Shown one piece after another: positions 23,824 through 31,988 of a DNA stretch of 40,942 nucleotides. The notes beneath the pieces were generated by a model. The model did no database searches. It saw only the letters and a list, made by a program, of their open reading frames with translations, and was not told the DNA's origin. The DNA comes from Allostellaceae bacterium (GTDB taxonomy: Bacteria; Pseudomonadota; Alphaproteobacteria; ATCC43930; CGMCC-115725): the NCBI GenBank assembly GCA_025451725.1, contig JANWJX010000039.1:1-40942 (forward strand), written 5' to 3'. How positions within the stretch are numbered: the stretch's first letter is position 1; the number at the start of each line of letters is the position of its first letter. A program made the translations under genes and the position numbers.

Positions 23824-23949
23824 AAAACGAGTTCGTCCTAAGCATGGGGCGCTTTGGCGCGAGGCGCAACCGGCGGCCCGTTCACATACTGGCGACCGCG
23901 TCGTGAGGCGGCTAGGATCGGTATAACGAACAACATTCGGGAGGGTGAC

Positions 23950-25488
23950 ATGGGACGGATTCTGACGCTGTGTGCGGCGGCTTTTCTGGTCTTGGCCGGC
24001 GCGATGCCGTCCCGGGCGGCCGACGATCAGTCGCGGCTGGTGATCGCCACGGGCGCCGAACCGGACTCCATCGACATCACTGCCGGGTTCTTCCCGCCGA
24101 TCAACTACGTCATCCTGCGCAATATCGACGAGGCGCTGTGGGACTACAACCAGGACGGCACCATCCGGCAGACTGTCGCGACCTGGGACTACAGCAAGGA
24201 CAAGATGACGCTGGTGTTCCATTTGAAGCACGGCGTGAAGTTCCACTCAGGCGATGAATTCACGGCCGAGGACGTGGTGTTCGGCTTCCAGCGCCTGATG
24301 GCAAAGACCCGGCCGTTCGCGCGGCACGGCAAGCACGTCAAGAAAATCACAGCCGTTGACAAATACACGGTGCGGCTCGATTTCGCCGAGCCTGACGTCA
24401 ATTTCTTCGACGGCACCAGTCTGTTCCCCGCGTCGAAGGCTTATTACGACCGGGTCGGCGAAAAGGAATTCGCGACCCATCCCAACGGCATCGGGCCTTA
24501 TGCATTCGTCGGCTACAAACCGGCGGCGTATTTCGATTTGAAGGCGTTTCCCGGCTATTACGGCAAACAGGCGCACTTCAAGAATGTTCGGTTCGAATTC
24601 GTGAAGGACGCCGAGACGCGCGTAGCCAAGCTACGCGCGGGCGAGGCGGACATGATCATGGACACGCCGTTTCCGCAGGTCGCGGCGCTGGCGAAGGAGG
24701 GCTTCCGCATCGTTAAGCTGCCGGCAAACCCCACCGTCAGCATTGAGTTCGATCTGCTCAACACCAAGGCGCCGTGGGCCGACAAGCGGGTGCGCGAAGC
24801 GGTCGCGCACGCGGTCGACGGCGACGCCATCGTTAAGGGTCTGTTCCACGGCGTGCCGGAGCGGCATCCGCGCCTCGCGCCGGGGGAATTCGGCTTCGAT
24901 CCGAGCCTCAAGAACTACAAATACGATCCGATGTTGGCGAAAAAGCTGTTGGCCGAGGCGGGTTATCCCAACGGCTTCGTCATGCCGATCTATTCCGCCG
25001 GCGGAAATTTCTACGGCTTTCCGGAAACCACGGAAGCGGTGATCCTCTATCTCAAAGCCGTTGGTATTAACGCGCAACTGAAGACCATCGAAGGCGCCAA
25101 CGGCTTTGAGTTCATCCGCAAGGTGCAGAACGACCCGAGCATCGAGTTCGTCTCGATCTCGGGTATGCCCGTCGCCAATTCGGGCTTGCCGTCGCTCGAC
25201 GCGCTGACCTTGTCCTATTTTTCGAAGTCGCCCTATGTCCTCTACAAATATCCCGAGATCGACAATGGCGTGCCGGCGGCGCTGGCCGAACTCGATGACG
25301 GCAAGCGCAAGCTGATGATCCAGAAAATGGAGAAATTCCTCTACGACGAGGTCGCGTCGATTTCGCTGTGGGACGGCATGTCGGTGTTCGCGATGAAAAA
25401 GAACATCGACTATCGGCCGATCGAGCACCGCATGCCCTTCGTGACCTTGCACAACATGAATCCGGCGAATGTCAGCGCCGGAAAGTAG
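23950..25488 (+). CDS. ABC transporter substrate-binding protein, family 5 (peptide type)
   Basis: 512-aa periplasmic solute-binding protein. The signal peptide is MGRILTLCAAAFLVLAGAMPSRA. The family 5 pattern is clear: IRQTVATWDYSKDKMTLVFHLKHGVKFHSGDEFTAEDVVFGFQRL near residues 75-120, FATHPNGIGPYAF, and the later VREAVAHAVDGDAIVKGLFHGVPE. A strong GGAGGG ribosome binding site precedes the ATG. These proteins bind oligopeptides, opines, nickel or sugars for ABC import; the ligand is not evident. No permease or ATPase gene for it is nearby, so it is an orphan, possibly sharing a distant transporter. Convergent with the CNNM gene with a 3-base gap. Confidence 0.92.
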   Translation: MGRILTLCAAAFLVLAGAMPSRAADDQSRLVIATGAEPDSIDITAGFFPPINYVILRNIDEALWDYNQDGTIRQTVATWDYSKDKMTLVFHLKHGVKFHSGDEFTAEDVVFGFQRLMAKTRPFARHGKHVKKITAVDKYTVRLDFAEPDVNFFDGTSLFPASKAYYDRVGEKEFATHPNGIGPYAFVGYKPAAYFDLKAFPGYYGKQAHFKNVRFEFVKDAETRVAKLRAGEADMIMDTPFPQVAALAKEGFRIVKLPANPTVSIEFDLLNTKAPWADKRVREAVAHAVDGDAIVKGLFHGVPERHPRLAPGEFGFDPSLKNYKYDPMLAKKLLAEAGYPNGFVMPIYSAGGNFYGFPETTEAVILYLKAVGINAQLKTIEGANGFEFIRKVQNDPSIEFVSISGMPVANSGLPSLDALTLSYFSKSPYVLYKYPEIDNGVPAALAELDDGKRKLMIQKMEKFLYDEVASISLWDGMSVFAMKKNIDYRPIEHRMPFVTLHNMNPANVSAGK

Positions 25489-25491
25489 ACG

Positions 25492-26808
25492 CTAGCGTTT
25501 CGCGGCGCGTTTGGGTTTGGGCGGGACGATCAGGACGCGGTCGACCCGCCGCCCGTCCATAACTACGACCTCGAAGCGGTAACCGCCGACCGCCGTCTTG
25601 TCCCCAACCTTGGGGATGCGGTTGATGCGCGCCATGATGAAGCCGCCGAGCGTGTGAAAATCACCCTGGCCCTCGCCGGGAAGATTGGCGAGGCCGATCG
25701 TGTCCTTGACCGAGTCGATCGGCACCATGCCGTCCACCAACCATGAGCCGTCGTCGCGCTTCACCACGGATGGGCTGCCGGGCTCTTCCGGAGAGGCGAT
25801 GTCGCCCACCAGCGACGTCATGATGTCATGCAGGGTGAGGATGCCTTCGAACTCGCCGAATTCGTCGACGACCAGCGCCATCGGCTCGCCCGAGGCCTTG
25901 AAAATTTCGAGCGCGCGCAGCGCGGTGACGCTGGCGGGAACATAAAGCGGCGGCCGCACCACCGCGCGCAGATCGAACGGTTGACCCTTGAGTGCCGCAG
26001 CCAGCAGCTTTTTGCCCTCGACGATGCCGTGGACTTGCGGCGGCGAGCCCTCGACCGCGGGAAAACGCGAATAGGCGCTGTCGGCGATCTTGCGACGGTT
26101 CTCGACGTCGCTGTCGCCGAGATCGAGAAACTCGACTTGGGTGCGCGGCGTCATCACCGCGTTGACCGGCCGGTCGTCCAGCCGTAACGCCATCTGTACG
26201 ATCGCGGTTTCGGTACGCTCAAAATGTCCAAGCGCCGCGCCTTCACGCAACATGATGGCGATTTCCTCGCCGGTGACGGCCTGCGTCTCGTCGGCGCGCA
26301 ACGGGATCAGCTTCAGCACCAGCGAGCTCGATCGTTCCAAGACCCATTCTGCCGGCCGCGTGCCGAGCGACGCGACCCGTATAATGCGGGACAGAGCGCT
26401 GGCGATGGCTTCGGGGCGGCTCAGCGCGATGCGCTTCGGCACCAGCTCCCCGAAAATGAGGGTCAGGTACGAAATTACCAGCACCACGACGACAAAGCTG
26501 ATCGCGGTTGCGTTGCGCGCCGGCCAGCCGCCTTCGTAAACCAGCCAGTGGTCGATCGTTTCAGCCAGCGTCGCGCCGCCGAGCACGCTGGCGAGCACGT
26601 TAATGGCGGTGATGCCGATCTGCACCGTCGAGAGGAAGCGCCCGGCATCCTGCTTCAGCTCCAGCGCGACGCGGGCGCCCTCGCGCCCGGCATCCGCCGC
26701 CTGTTGCAGCCGCGCCTTGCGCGCCGACACAATCGCCATCTCGGCCAACGAGAAGAACCCGTTGACCAGGATCAAACACAGGATGATGACGATCTTGACC
26801 CAGGGCAT
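25492..26808 (-). CDS. CNNM/CorC-type membrane protein (hemolysin family)
   Basis: 438-aa membrane protein with the CNNM (DUF21) transmembrane domain at residues 1-190, then a CBS-domain pair and a C-terminal CorC_HlyC domain. It begins with the conserved LVNGFFSLAEMAIVSARKARLQQ; TLIFGELVPKRIALSRPEAIA marks the end of DUF21. The CBS part starts near VNAVMTPRTQVEFLDL and continues to LVVDEFGEFEGILTLHDIMTSLVGDI. The C-terminal domain has GSWLVDGMVPIDSVK and GDFHTLGGFIMARINRIPKVGD. Relatives are Mg2+ or Co2+ efflux proteins; older names call them hemolysins. It lies 26 bases downstream of rpsD on the same strand. Confidence 0.92.
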   Translation of the reverse strand: MPWVKIVIILCLILVNGFFSLAEMAIVSARKARLQQAADAGREGARVALELKQDAGRFLSTVQIGITAINVLASVLGGATLAETIDHWLVYEGGWPARNATAISFVVVVLVISYLTLIFGELVPKRIALSRPEAIASALSRIIRVASLGTRPAEWVLERSSSLVLKLIPLRADETQAVTGEEIAIMLREGAALGHFERTETAIVQMALRLDDRPVNAVMTPRTQVEFLDLGDSDVENRRKIADSAYSRFPAVEGSPPQVHGIVEGKKLLAAALKGQPFDLRAVVRPPLYVPASVTALRALEIFKASGEPMALVVDEFGEFEGILTLHDIMTSLVGDIASPEEPGSPSVVKRDDGSWLVDGMVPIDSVKDTIGLANLPGEGQGDFHTLGGFIMARINRIPKVGDKTAVGGYRFEVVVMDGRRVDRVLIVPPKPKRAAKR

Positions 26809-26834
26809 GGGTCACCCGTCAGTCAGTGCAGGGG

Positions 26835-27449
26835 TTAGCGCGAGTAAAATTCGATGACCAGGTTCGGCTCCATCCGCACCGGATAGGGCACGTCCGCCAG
26901 TTTCGGCGCGCGCACGAAGCCGCCCTTCATCTGGTCGTGATTGGCCTGGAGATAGTCGGGCACGTCGCGCTCGGCCGATTTCGACGCCTCGAGGATCAGG
27001 GGCATCTGCTTGCTCTTGGACCGGACCTCGACTGTGTCGCCGTCCTTCAAGAGATACGAGCCGATATTGACGCGCTTGCCGTTGACCTGGATGTGGCCGT
27101 GATTGACAAGTTGCCGCGCCGAAAACACCGTCGGCGCGAATTTGAGCCGGTACACCACGGTCTCGAGCCGGCGCTCCAGCAGTTCGATCAGGTTCTCGCC
27201 GTTGTCGCCGCGGCGCCGCATCGCTTCGTCGTAGAAGCGGCGGAACTGGCGTTCGCCGATATTGCCGTAATAACCTTTGAGCTTCTGCTTCGCCATGAGC
27301 TGCGTGCCGAAGTCCGAAGGCTTCTTGCGCCGCTGGCCATGCTGGCCGGGACCGTATTCCCGCTTGTTGAGAGGGCTTTTGCCGCGGCCCCAGAGATTGA
27401 CGCCGAGGCGCCGATTTATCTTGTACTTCGATTCCGCACGCTTGCTCAT
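26835..27449 (-). CDS. rpsD: 30S ribosomal protein S4 (uS4)
   Basis: Primary 16S rRNA-binding protein that nucleates assembly of the 30S body. It is 204 aa, standard. The N-terminus is [48 protein letters not shown] without zinc cysteines. The S4 RNA-binding domain is [45 protein letters not shown]. The end is the conserved [10 protein letters not shown]. It stands apart from the alpha operon, as usual in alphaproteobacteria. It has its own near-consensus promoter overlapping the trmJ end and a leader of about 90 bases with two short hairpins, which could be the site of S4 autocontrol. Confidence 0.98.
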   Translation of the reverse strand: MSKRAESKYKINRRLGVNLWGRGKSPLNKREYGPGQHGQRRKKPSDFGTQLMAKQKLKGYYGNIGERQFRRFYDEAMRRRGDNGENLIELLERRLETVVYRLKFAPTVFSARQLVNHGHIQVNGKRVNIGSYLLKDGDTVEVRSKSKQMPLILEASKSAERDVPDYLQANHDQMKGGFVRAPKLADVPYPVRMEPNLVIEFYSR

Positions 27450-27493
27450 TCGGACCCTTGCCGGATTGCGTTTTATTGACCCGATAGTTCACA

Positions 27494-27540
27494 CCCGTCA
27501 GGGGGACGGGGCATTTCTGCCCACTTTCTCGGGAATGGGC
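27494..27540 (-). promoter_or_regulatory. rpsD leader with two short hairpins
   Basis: Between the promoter and the rpsD start the minus-strand leader shows two inverted repeats: GCCCA/TGGGC (arms 27536-27540 and 27519-27523) and CCCGT/ACGGG (arms 27506-27510 and 27494-27498). S4 is a known translational autoregulator in other bacteria, so a self-binding site here is plausible but unproven. The stems are only 5 bp each. Confidence 0.3.
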
Positions 27541-27544
27541 GGCG

Positions 27545-27572
27545 ACTATAGCGGCCAAAACCCCGATGTCAA
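27545..27572 (-). promoter_or_regulatory. rpsD promoter
   Basis: Minus strand TTGACA (27567-27572) and TATAGT (27545-27550) separated by 16 bases: six of six and five of six consensus matches. The -35 box overlaps the trmJ stop codon. The start of transcription would be near 27538, about 90 bases before the rpsD ATG. Confidence 0.7.
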
Positions 27573-28345
27573 CGCGGCCCCCGGGCTTTTTCCCGCACCC
27601 CGACAAAGGCCGTGATAACCCCGTGAAGGGTGCGCAATTCCTGCTCGGTGCATTCGGCCCGCTGGAACAGGTTGCGCAGGTTGCGCACCATGCCGGGCCG
27701 CTTGTCTTCGGTGCGCAGGAAGCCGCTCTGGTCCAGCGCCTCCTCGAAATGATCGAAAAACCGTAGGAGATCGGCCTTGGAGGCCGGTTTGGAATGACCC
27801 GTCACAAGTTCGGTGGGCGGCGTCTCGTCGCCGGCCTGGAACCATTCATAGCCGATCAGCAGCACCGCCTGCGCCAGGTTGAGTGACGAGAAGGCCGGAT
27901 TGAGCGGCACGCGGATCACCCGGTCGCCGAGTGAAATCGCGTCGTTAACCAGGCCGGTGCGCTCCGGCCCGAACAGAACGCCGCAGGCTTTGCCCTCGGC
28001 GATGGACTGGCGCATTTCCGTGGCGGCGGCGCGCGGGGTCAGGATGCGCTTCACCATGTAACGGTCGCGCGCGGTCGTGACATAGACGTGATGTAGGTCG
28101 GCGATCGCGTCCTCGGCCGTGCGATAGAGTCGTGCTTTGTCGAGCACGAGGTCGGCGCCGCTCGCCGCCGCCACGGCTTTTTCGTTGGGCCAGCCGTCGC
28201 GCGGTGCGACGAGGCGCAGATCGGTCAGGCCGCAATTGAACATAGCGCGCGCGGCAGTGCCGATATTCTCGCCGAGCTGCGGCTCGACCAGAACGATGGC
28301 GGGGCCGCCGCTTGCTGCTTCGCGGCTTTGATTGGTGCCGGCCAC
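27569..28345 (-). CDS. trmJ: RNA 2'-O-ribose methyltransferase, TrmJ family (SPOUT)
   Basis: SAM-dependent methyltransferase with the trefoil-knot (SPOUT) fold. TrmJ methylates ribose 32 in the anticodon loop of several tRNAs. It is 258 aa from a GTG two bases after the cimA stop; an upstream GTG at 28372 would overlap cimA. Motif 1 is AIVLVEPQLGENIGTAARAMFNCGLTDLRLVAPRDGWPNEKA. The knot region is GVLFGPERTGLVNDAISLGDRVIRVPLNPAFSSLNLAQAVLLIGYEW. A helical C-terminal extension (EEALDQSGFLRTEDKRPGMVRNLRNLFQRAECTEQELRTLHGVITAF) is typical of TrmJ. The end overlaps the rpsD -35 box. Confidence 0.92.
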   Translation of the reverse strand: MAGTNQSREAASGGPAIVLVEPQLGENIGTAARAMFNCGLTDLRLVAPRDGWPNEKAVAAASGADLVLDKARLYRTAEDAIADLHHVYVTTARDRYMVKRILTPRAAATEMRQSIAEGKACGVLFGPERTGLVNDAISLGDRVIRVPLNPAFSSLNLAQAVLLIGYEWFQAGDETPPTELVTGHSKPASKADLLRFFDHFEEALDQSGFLRTEDKRPGMVRNLRNLFQRAECTEQELRTLHGVITAFVGVREKARGPR

Positions 28346-28347
28346 GG

Positions 28348-29955
28348 TTAGCCCCGGCGGCCCGAGCGCCACAGTTTGTACGTGATGCTGTCGTGCAGGG
28401 CGTTGTAGGAGGCGTTGATGATGTCGGGCGAGACGCCGACCGTCGACCAGCTCTCGCGTTTGTCGCTGGTCTCGATCATCACGCGCGTCACCGCCTTGGT
28501 GCCGGCCTGCGGCGACAGGATACGCACCTTGTAGTCGGTGAGCTTGATTTCCTCGAGCTCGGGATAGGTCGCGGTCAGTGCCTTGCGTAGCGCGGTGTTG
28601 AGGGCGTCGACCGGTCCGTCATGGCTTTCGGCGACTTCAAGGAAAGTCTGGTTGTTCACCGTGCCGTTGACCGTGGCTTCCGACACGGTGACGAGATCGC
28701 CCTTGGCGTTCCAGCGCCGTTCGTCCATCACGCGGTAACGCTGCACCCTGAAATATTCGGGCACGCTTTCGATCATCCGCCGGGCCAAGAGTTCGAAGCT
28801 CGCTTCGGCGCCGTCATAGGCATAGCCGTTGAACTCGCGCTCCTTCACCTCATCGAGCAACGCGCCCAGCTTCGGGTGCTTGGCGTCGATGTCGAAGCCG
28901 GCGTCGCGCAGCCGCGACAGGATGTTCGAGCGCCCGGCCTGATCCGACACCAGGATATGACGCTGGTTGCCGACTTTCTCGGGCGGCACATGCTCATAAG
29001 TGCGCGGGTCTTTCTCAACTGCCGAAACGTGAAGCCCGCCTTTATGGGCGAAGGCGGCGTCGCCGACATAGGCGGCGTGCCGGTTGGGCGCGCGATTGAG
29101 CAGCTCGTCGAGGAGGCGCGAGACATGGGTGATTTTGTGCAGTGCGTCGGGCGCGATGCCGGTCTCGAACCGCGACGCGTAGTCCTCCTTCAACATCAGC
29201 GTTGGGATCAACGAGACCAGATTGGCGTTGCCGCAACGCTCGCCGAGTCCGTTCAGCGTGCCTTGGATCTGCCGCACGCCGGCGCGGATCGCGGCCAGCG
29301 TGTTGGCGACGGCGTTCTCCGTGTCGTTATGCGCGTGAATGCCAAGCCGGTCGCCCGGAATCTGCTTCGCAACTTCGCCGACGATGCGCTCCACCTCGTG
29401 GGGCAGGGTGCCGCCGTTGGTGTCGCACAGCACCATCCAGCGCGCGCCGGCGTCGAGCGCCGCCTTGAGGCAGGCGAGGGCGTAGTCGGACTTGGCTTTG
29501 TAGCCGTCGAAGAAGTGCTCGGCGTCGAGCATCGCTTCGCCCTGTTTGACCGCGGCCGCGACGGACTCCTTGATGAGCGCGAGATTTTCGTCGAGCGAAA
29601 TGCCGAGCGCGACATCGACATGGAAATCCCAGCTTTTGCCGACGAGGCACGTCGCCGGCGCCTTCGCGCCGAGCACGGCGGCGAGGCCGGGATCGTTCGA
29701 TGAACTGCGGCCCGGGCGCTTGGTCATGCCGAACGCGACCAGCTTCGCGTGCTTCAATGCTGGCGGCTCGGCGAAGAACGCCGTATCGGTCGGATTGGCG
29801 CTAGGCCAGCCGCCTTCGATGTAATCGAGGCCGATGCCGTCGAGCGCGGTCGCGATCTGGCGCTTGTCGTGGACGGAAAAATCGACGCCCTGGGTCTGCG
29901 CGCCGTCGCGCAGCGTGGTGTCGAAAAGATAGAGACGTTCGCGGGCCATGGTCAT
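28348..29955 (-). CDS. cimA: (R)-citramalate synthase
   Basis: Condenses pyruvate and acetyl-CoA to citramalate, the threonine-independent route to 2-oxobutyrate and isoleucine. It is 535 aa. The HMGL-like catalytic domain has LFDTTLRDGAQTQGVDFSVHDKRQIATALDGIGLDYIEGGWP, LGIHAHNDTENAVANTLAAIRAGVRQIQGTLNGLGERCGNANL and FAHKGGLHVSAVEK. The C-terminal LeuA-type allosteric domain starts near RYRVMDERRWNAKGDLVTVSEATVNGTVNNQ. The pattern DGAQTQG and length separate it from LeuA. AGGAAG lies four bases before the ATG. The leader carries an unusual promoter, small ORF and hairpins. Confidence 0.93.
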   Translation of the reverse strand: MTMARERLYLFDTTLRDGAQTQGVDFSVHDKRQIATALDGIGLDYIEGGWPSANPTDTAFFAEPPALKHAKLVAFGMTKRPGRSSSNDPGLAAVLGAKAPATCLVGKSWDFHVDVALGISLDENLALIKESVAAAVKQGEAMLDAEHFFDGYKAKSDYALACLKAALDAGARWMVLCDTNGGTLPHEVERIVGEVAKQIPGDRLGIHAHNDTENAVANTLAAIRAGVRQIQGTLNGLGERCGNANLVSLIPTLMLKEDYASRFETGIAPDALHKITHVSRLLDELLNRAPNRHAAYVGDAAFAHKGGLHVSAVEKDPRTYEHVPPEKVGNQRHILVSDQAGRSNILSRLRDAGFDIDAKHPKLGALLDEVKEREFNGYAYDGAEASFELLARRMIESVPEYFRVQRYRVMDERRWNAKGDLVTVSEATVNGTVNNQTFLEVAESHDGPVDALNTALRKALTATYPELEEIKLTDYKVRILSPQAGTKAVTRVMIETSDKRESWSTVGVSPDIINASYNALHDSITYKLWRSGRRG

Positions 29956-29978
29956 TCTGCTTCCTGTGCCGCCCGATC

Positions 29979-30064
29979 GCGGCCCGGGATGGTTTGGCCG
30001 CTGCTACCGGACGTTGGTACGGTGCTCCCAACGCGATGCACTCCCGGCCTCCGCAGAGACCGGG
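29979..30064 (-). promoter_or_regulatory. Structured cimA leader RNA (three hairpins)
   Basis: Read on the minus strand: hairpin 1 has arms CCCGGTCTC (30056-30064) and GAGGCCGGG (30043-30051), 9 pairs with one G-U, capped by TGCG, a UNCG-class tetraloop. Hairpin 2 has arms GTTGG (30028-30032) and CCAAC (30013-30017). Hairpin 3 has arms GCGGCC (29996-30001) and GGCCGC (29979-29984). The 3' arm of hairpin 1 can also pair, with one bulge, with the CCCGGGCC inside hairpin 3, giving an alternative fold. I do not match it to a known riboswitch. No poly-U tract follows. Confidence 0.5.
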
Positions 30065-30099
30065 TGGCAAATTCGCAGAATCAACGGCTTAGACGTCAT
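30004..30099 (-). CDS. Putative leaderless leader peptide of cimA (31 codons)
   Basis: ATG at 30099 to TAG at 30004, 31 codons; the peptide starts MTSKPLILRICHPV and ends EHRTNVR. The ATG lies about 7 bases after the -10 box of the promoter upstream, so the mRNA would begin at or next to the AUG with no ribosome binding site. Codons 13-19 form hairpin 1 of the leader. Residues 6-10 (Leu-Ile-Leu-Arg-Ile) are rich in branched-chain amino acids, which would fit attenuation of an isoleucine gene. It might instead be chance: no classical run of regulatory codons and no terminator are seen. Confidence 0.4.
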   Translation of the reverse strand: MTSKPLILRICHPVSAEAGSASRWEHRTNVR

Positions 30100-30105
30100 G
30101 CCGGC

Positions 30106-30134
30106 AGAGTAAGTTCCGGCCGGAATCCTGTCAA
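30106..30134 (-). promoter_or_regulatory. cimA promoter with spacer palindrome
   Basis: Minus strand TTGACA (30129-30134) and TACTCT (30106-30111) with a 17-base spacer. Six of six and four of six positions match consensus. Within the spacer lies the perfect 12-base palindrome TTCCGGCCGGAA (30114-30125). A protein bound there would block polymerase, so this reads as a repressor operator. It lies in the gap after cysS and gives cimA transcription independent of the upstream genes. Confidence 0.6.
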
Positions 30135-30153
30135 CTTTGGTGGCCCGCGTTAA

Positions 30154-31524
30154 CTACACCGCGCGGCGCCATTCAGTTTTGCCGCCCGGCTTGTCCTCGA
30201 GAACGATACCGCGGATCGCCAACTCGGTACGAATGCGGTCGGCCTCGGCGAAATTCTTTGCTTTGCGGGCATCGAGCCGCTGCACGATCAGCGCCTCGAT
30301 CTCGGCGGCCTCGTCGGTCGGGCCCTTGAGCCACGCGTTCGGGTCCCGCTGCAACAGGCCGAGGATCGCGGCGCTGGCGCGCAGTTCGCCGGCAAGCCGC
30401 GCCTTGTCGGCGTCGGTCGTTGCCTTGTTCAGTTCGTTGAGCAGTTCGTGGAGCGCGGCCAGCGCCAGCGGCGTGTTGAGATCGTCGTCGAGCGCCGCTT
30501 CGAATTCTGGCGACATCCCGCCGCCGGCGGATGCCGGCGCATCGCGCAGCGCGAGATAGAACCGGTCGAGCGTATGCTTGGCCTGCTCGAGCCGCTCGCC
30601 GGTCCAGTCGAGGGGATCGCGATAGTGGCTCATCAGCATGGCGTAGCGTGCCGCCTCGCCAGGCGCGTCGTTCAGCACGTCGCGGATGGTGCGGAAATTC
30701 CCAGCCGACTTCGCCATCTTCTCGCCGTCGACCGTGACGAAGCCGTTATGCAGCCAGTAGTGCGCAAATTGCTTGCCGCCATGCGCGCAGGTGCTTTGCG
30801 CGATTTCGTTCTCATGATGTGGAAAAATGAGATCGAGCCCGCCACCGTGAATGTCGAACGTCTCGCCGAGATGCGCCTCGCTCATCGCCGAGCACTCGAT
30901 ATGCCAACCGGGGCGGCCGCGGCCCCACGGCGACTCCCAGCCGGGCAGGTCGGGCGGCGACGGCTTCCACAGCACGAAATCGCCGGGATCCTTCTTGTAG
31001 GGCGCGACTTCGACCCGGGCGCCGGCGATCATTTCGTCCCGAGAGCGGCCGGAGAATTTGCCGTACTCGGGATCGCTCGCGACGCTGAACAGGACATGGC
31101 CTTCGGCGCGATAGGCGTGTTCCGACGCGATCAGCGTCTCGATCATTTTGATGATCGGGCCGATATGCTCGGTGGCGCGCGGCTCGACCGTCGGCGGCAG
31201 GCAGCCGAGCGCGGCGACGTCCTCGTGAAACGCCTTGGCGGTTCGCTCCGTCAGGGTGCGGATGTCTTCGCCATTGGCCTTGGCCGCGGCGTTGATCTTG
31301 TCGTCGATGTCGGTGATGTTGCGGACATAGCGCACATGCGCGTCGCCGTAACGTCGGCGCAGCAGCCGGAACAGCACGTCGAACACGATGACCGGCCGCG
31401 CGTTGCCGATATGGGCGAAATCGTAGACCGTCGGGCCGCAGACATACATGCGGACATTCGCGGGATCGATCGGCTCGAACGCTTCCTTGCGGCGGCCCGA
31501 TGTGTTGTAGAGCTGCAACGCCAT
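30154..31524 (-). CDS. cysS: Cysteinyl-tRNA synthetase
   Basis: Charges tRNA-Cys; class I synthetase of 456 aa. The ATG gives [51 protein letters not shown], with the zinc Cys in YVCGPT and the HIGH-like HIGN. Further zinc ligands are in [10 protein letters not shown] and [11 protein letters not shown]. The KMSKS motif appears as [10 protein letters not shown]. The DALR anticodon-binding helices and C-terminal domain are present to the end. It follows the osmC gene by one base. The gap to cimA holds the cimA promoter. Confidence 0.97.
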   Translation of the reverse strand: MALQLYNTSGRRKEAFEPIDPANVRMYVCGPTVYDFAHIGNARPVIVFDVLFRLLRRRYGDAHVRYVRNITDIDDKINAAAKANGEDIRTLTERTAKAFHEDVAALGCLPPTVEPRATEHIGPIIKMIETLIASEHAYRAEGHVLFSVASDPEYGKFSGRSRDEMIAGARVEVAPYKKDPGDFVLWKPSPPDLPGWESPWGRGRPGWHIECSAMSEAHLGETFDIHGGGLDLIFPHHENEIAQSTCAHGGKQFAHYWLHNGFVTVDGEKMAKSAGNFRTIRDVLNDAPGEAARYAMLMSHYRDPLDWTGERLEQAKHTLDRFYLALRDAPASAGGGMSPEFEAALDDDLNTPLALAALHELLNELNKATTDADKARLAGELRASAAILGLLQRDPNAWLKGPTDEAAEIEALIVQRLDARKAKNFAEADRIRTELAIRGIVLEDKPGGKTEWRRAV

Positions 31525-31525
31525 G

Positions 31526-31978
31526 TTAAGCCGCAATCGTCGCTTCGTGACGCACCGGAAAATTCACCGAATTGGCAATGAAGCATTCGTCATGCGCCTG
31601 CGCGTGCGCCGCCTCGGCTTTCGTGCGGTCGGCACCGGGCGCGAGCGTCACGCGGGGATGCAGCACCACGTCGGTGAAGCGCATCCGCTTGTCCTTGATT
31701 GCCATCGTGGCTTCGGCATGGTCTTCGTAGGCGATGACCACGATGCCGGCGCGGGCACACACGGCGAGATAGCTCAGCATGTGGCAGGTCGAGAGCGAGA
31801 TCAGCAGCAGGTCTTCGGGATTGTGCAGTTTCGGATCGCCACCGAACGCGGCGTCCGCCGACGCCTTGTAGGTCGGCTTGCCCGGCACCGCGACGCTGTA
31901 CTCGCGCGAGTAACTCTTGTAATCGCGCGTCTCGCCGCGCCAGGAAATCGTCGCCTGGTATGAATGGGTGTGGGCCAT
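31526..31978 (-). CDS. OsmC-family peroxiredoxin-like protein
   Basis: 150-aa thiol peroxidase of the OsmC/Ohr fold, which reduces organic hydroperoxides. The two reactive cysteines are in [13 protein letters not shown] and [15 protein letters not shown]. The N-terminal beta domain [24 protein letters not shown] and the substrate-loop [15 protein letters not shown] pattern identify the YhfA/OsmC-like branch. The ATG ([13 protein letters not shown]) is chosen because the open frame upstream is a shadow of glnS. It lies 10 bases after the glnS stop and 1 base before cysS. Confidence 0.9.
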   Translation of the reverse strand: MAHTHSYQATISWRGETRDYKSYSREYSVAVPGKPTYKASADAAFGGDPKLHNPEDLLLISLSTCHMLSYLAVCARAGIVVIAYEDHAEATMAIKDKRMRFTDVVLHPRVTLAPGADRTKAEAAHAQAHDECFIANSVNFPVRHEATIAA

Positions 31979-31988
31979 GAGCGAGAGG

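Noticed and set aside
30004-30099. Classical amino-acid attenuator of the trp or leu kind
   Set aside because: No run of one regulatory codon (single Trp, two Leu, two Ile) and no terminator with poly-U. Kept only as a leader ORF of unknown mechanism.
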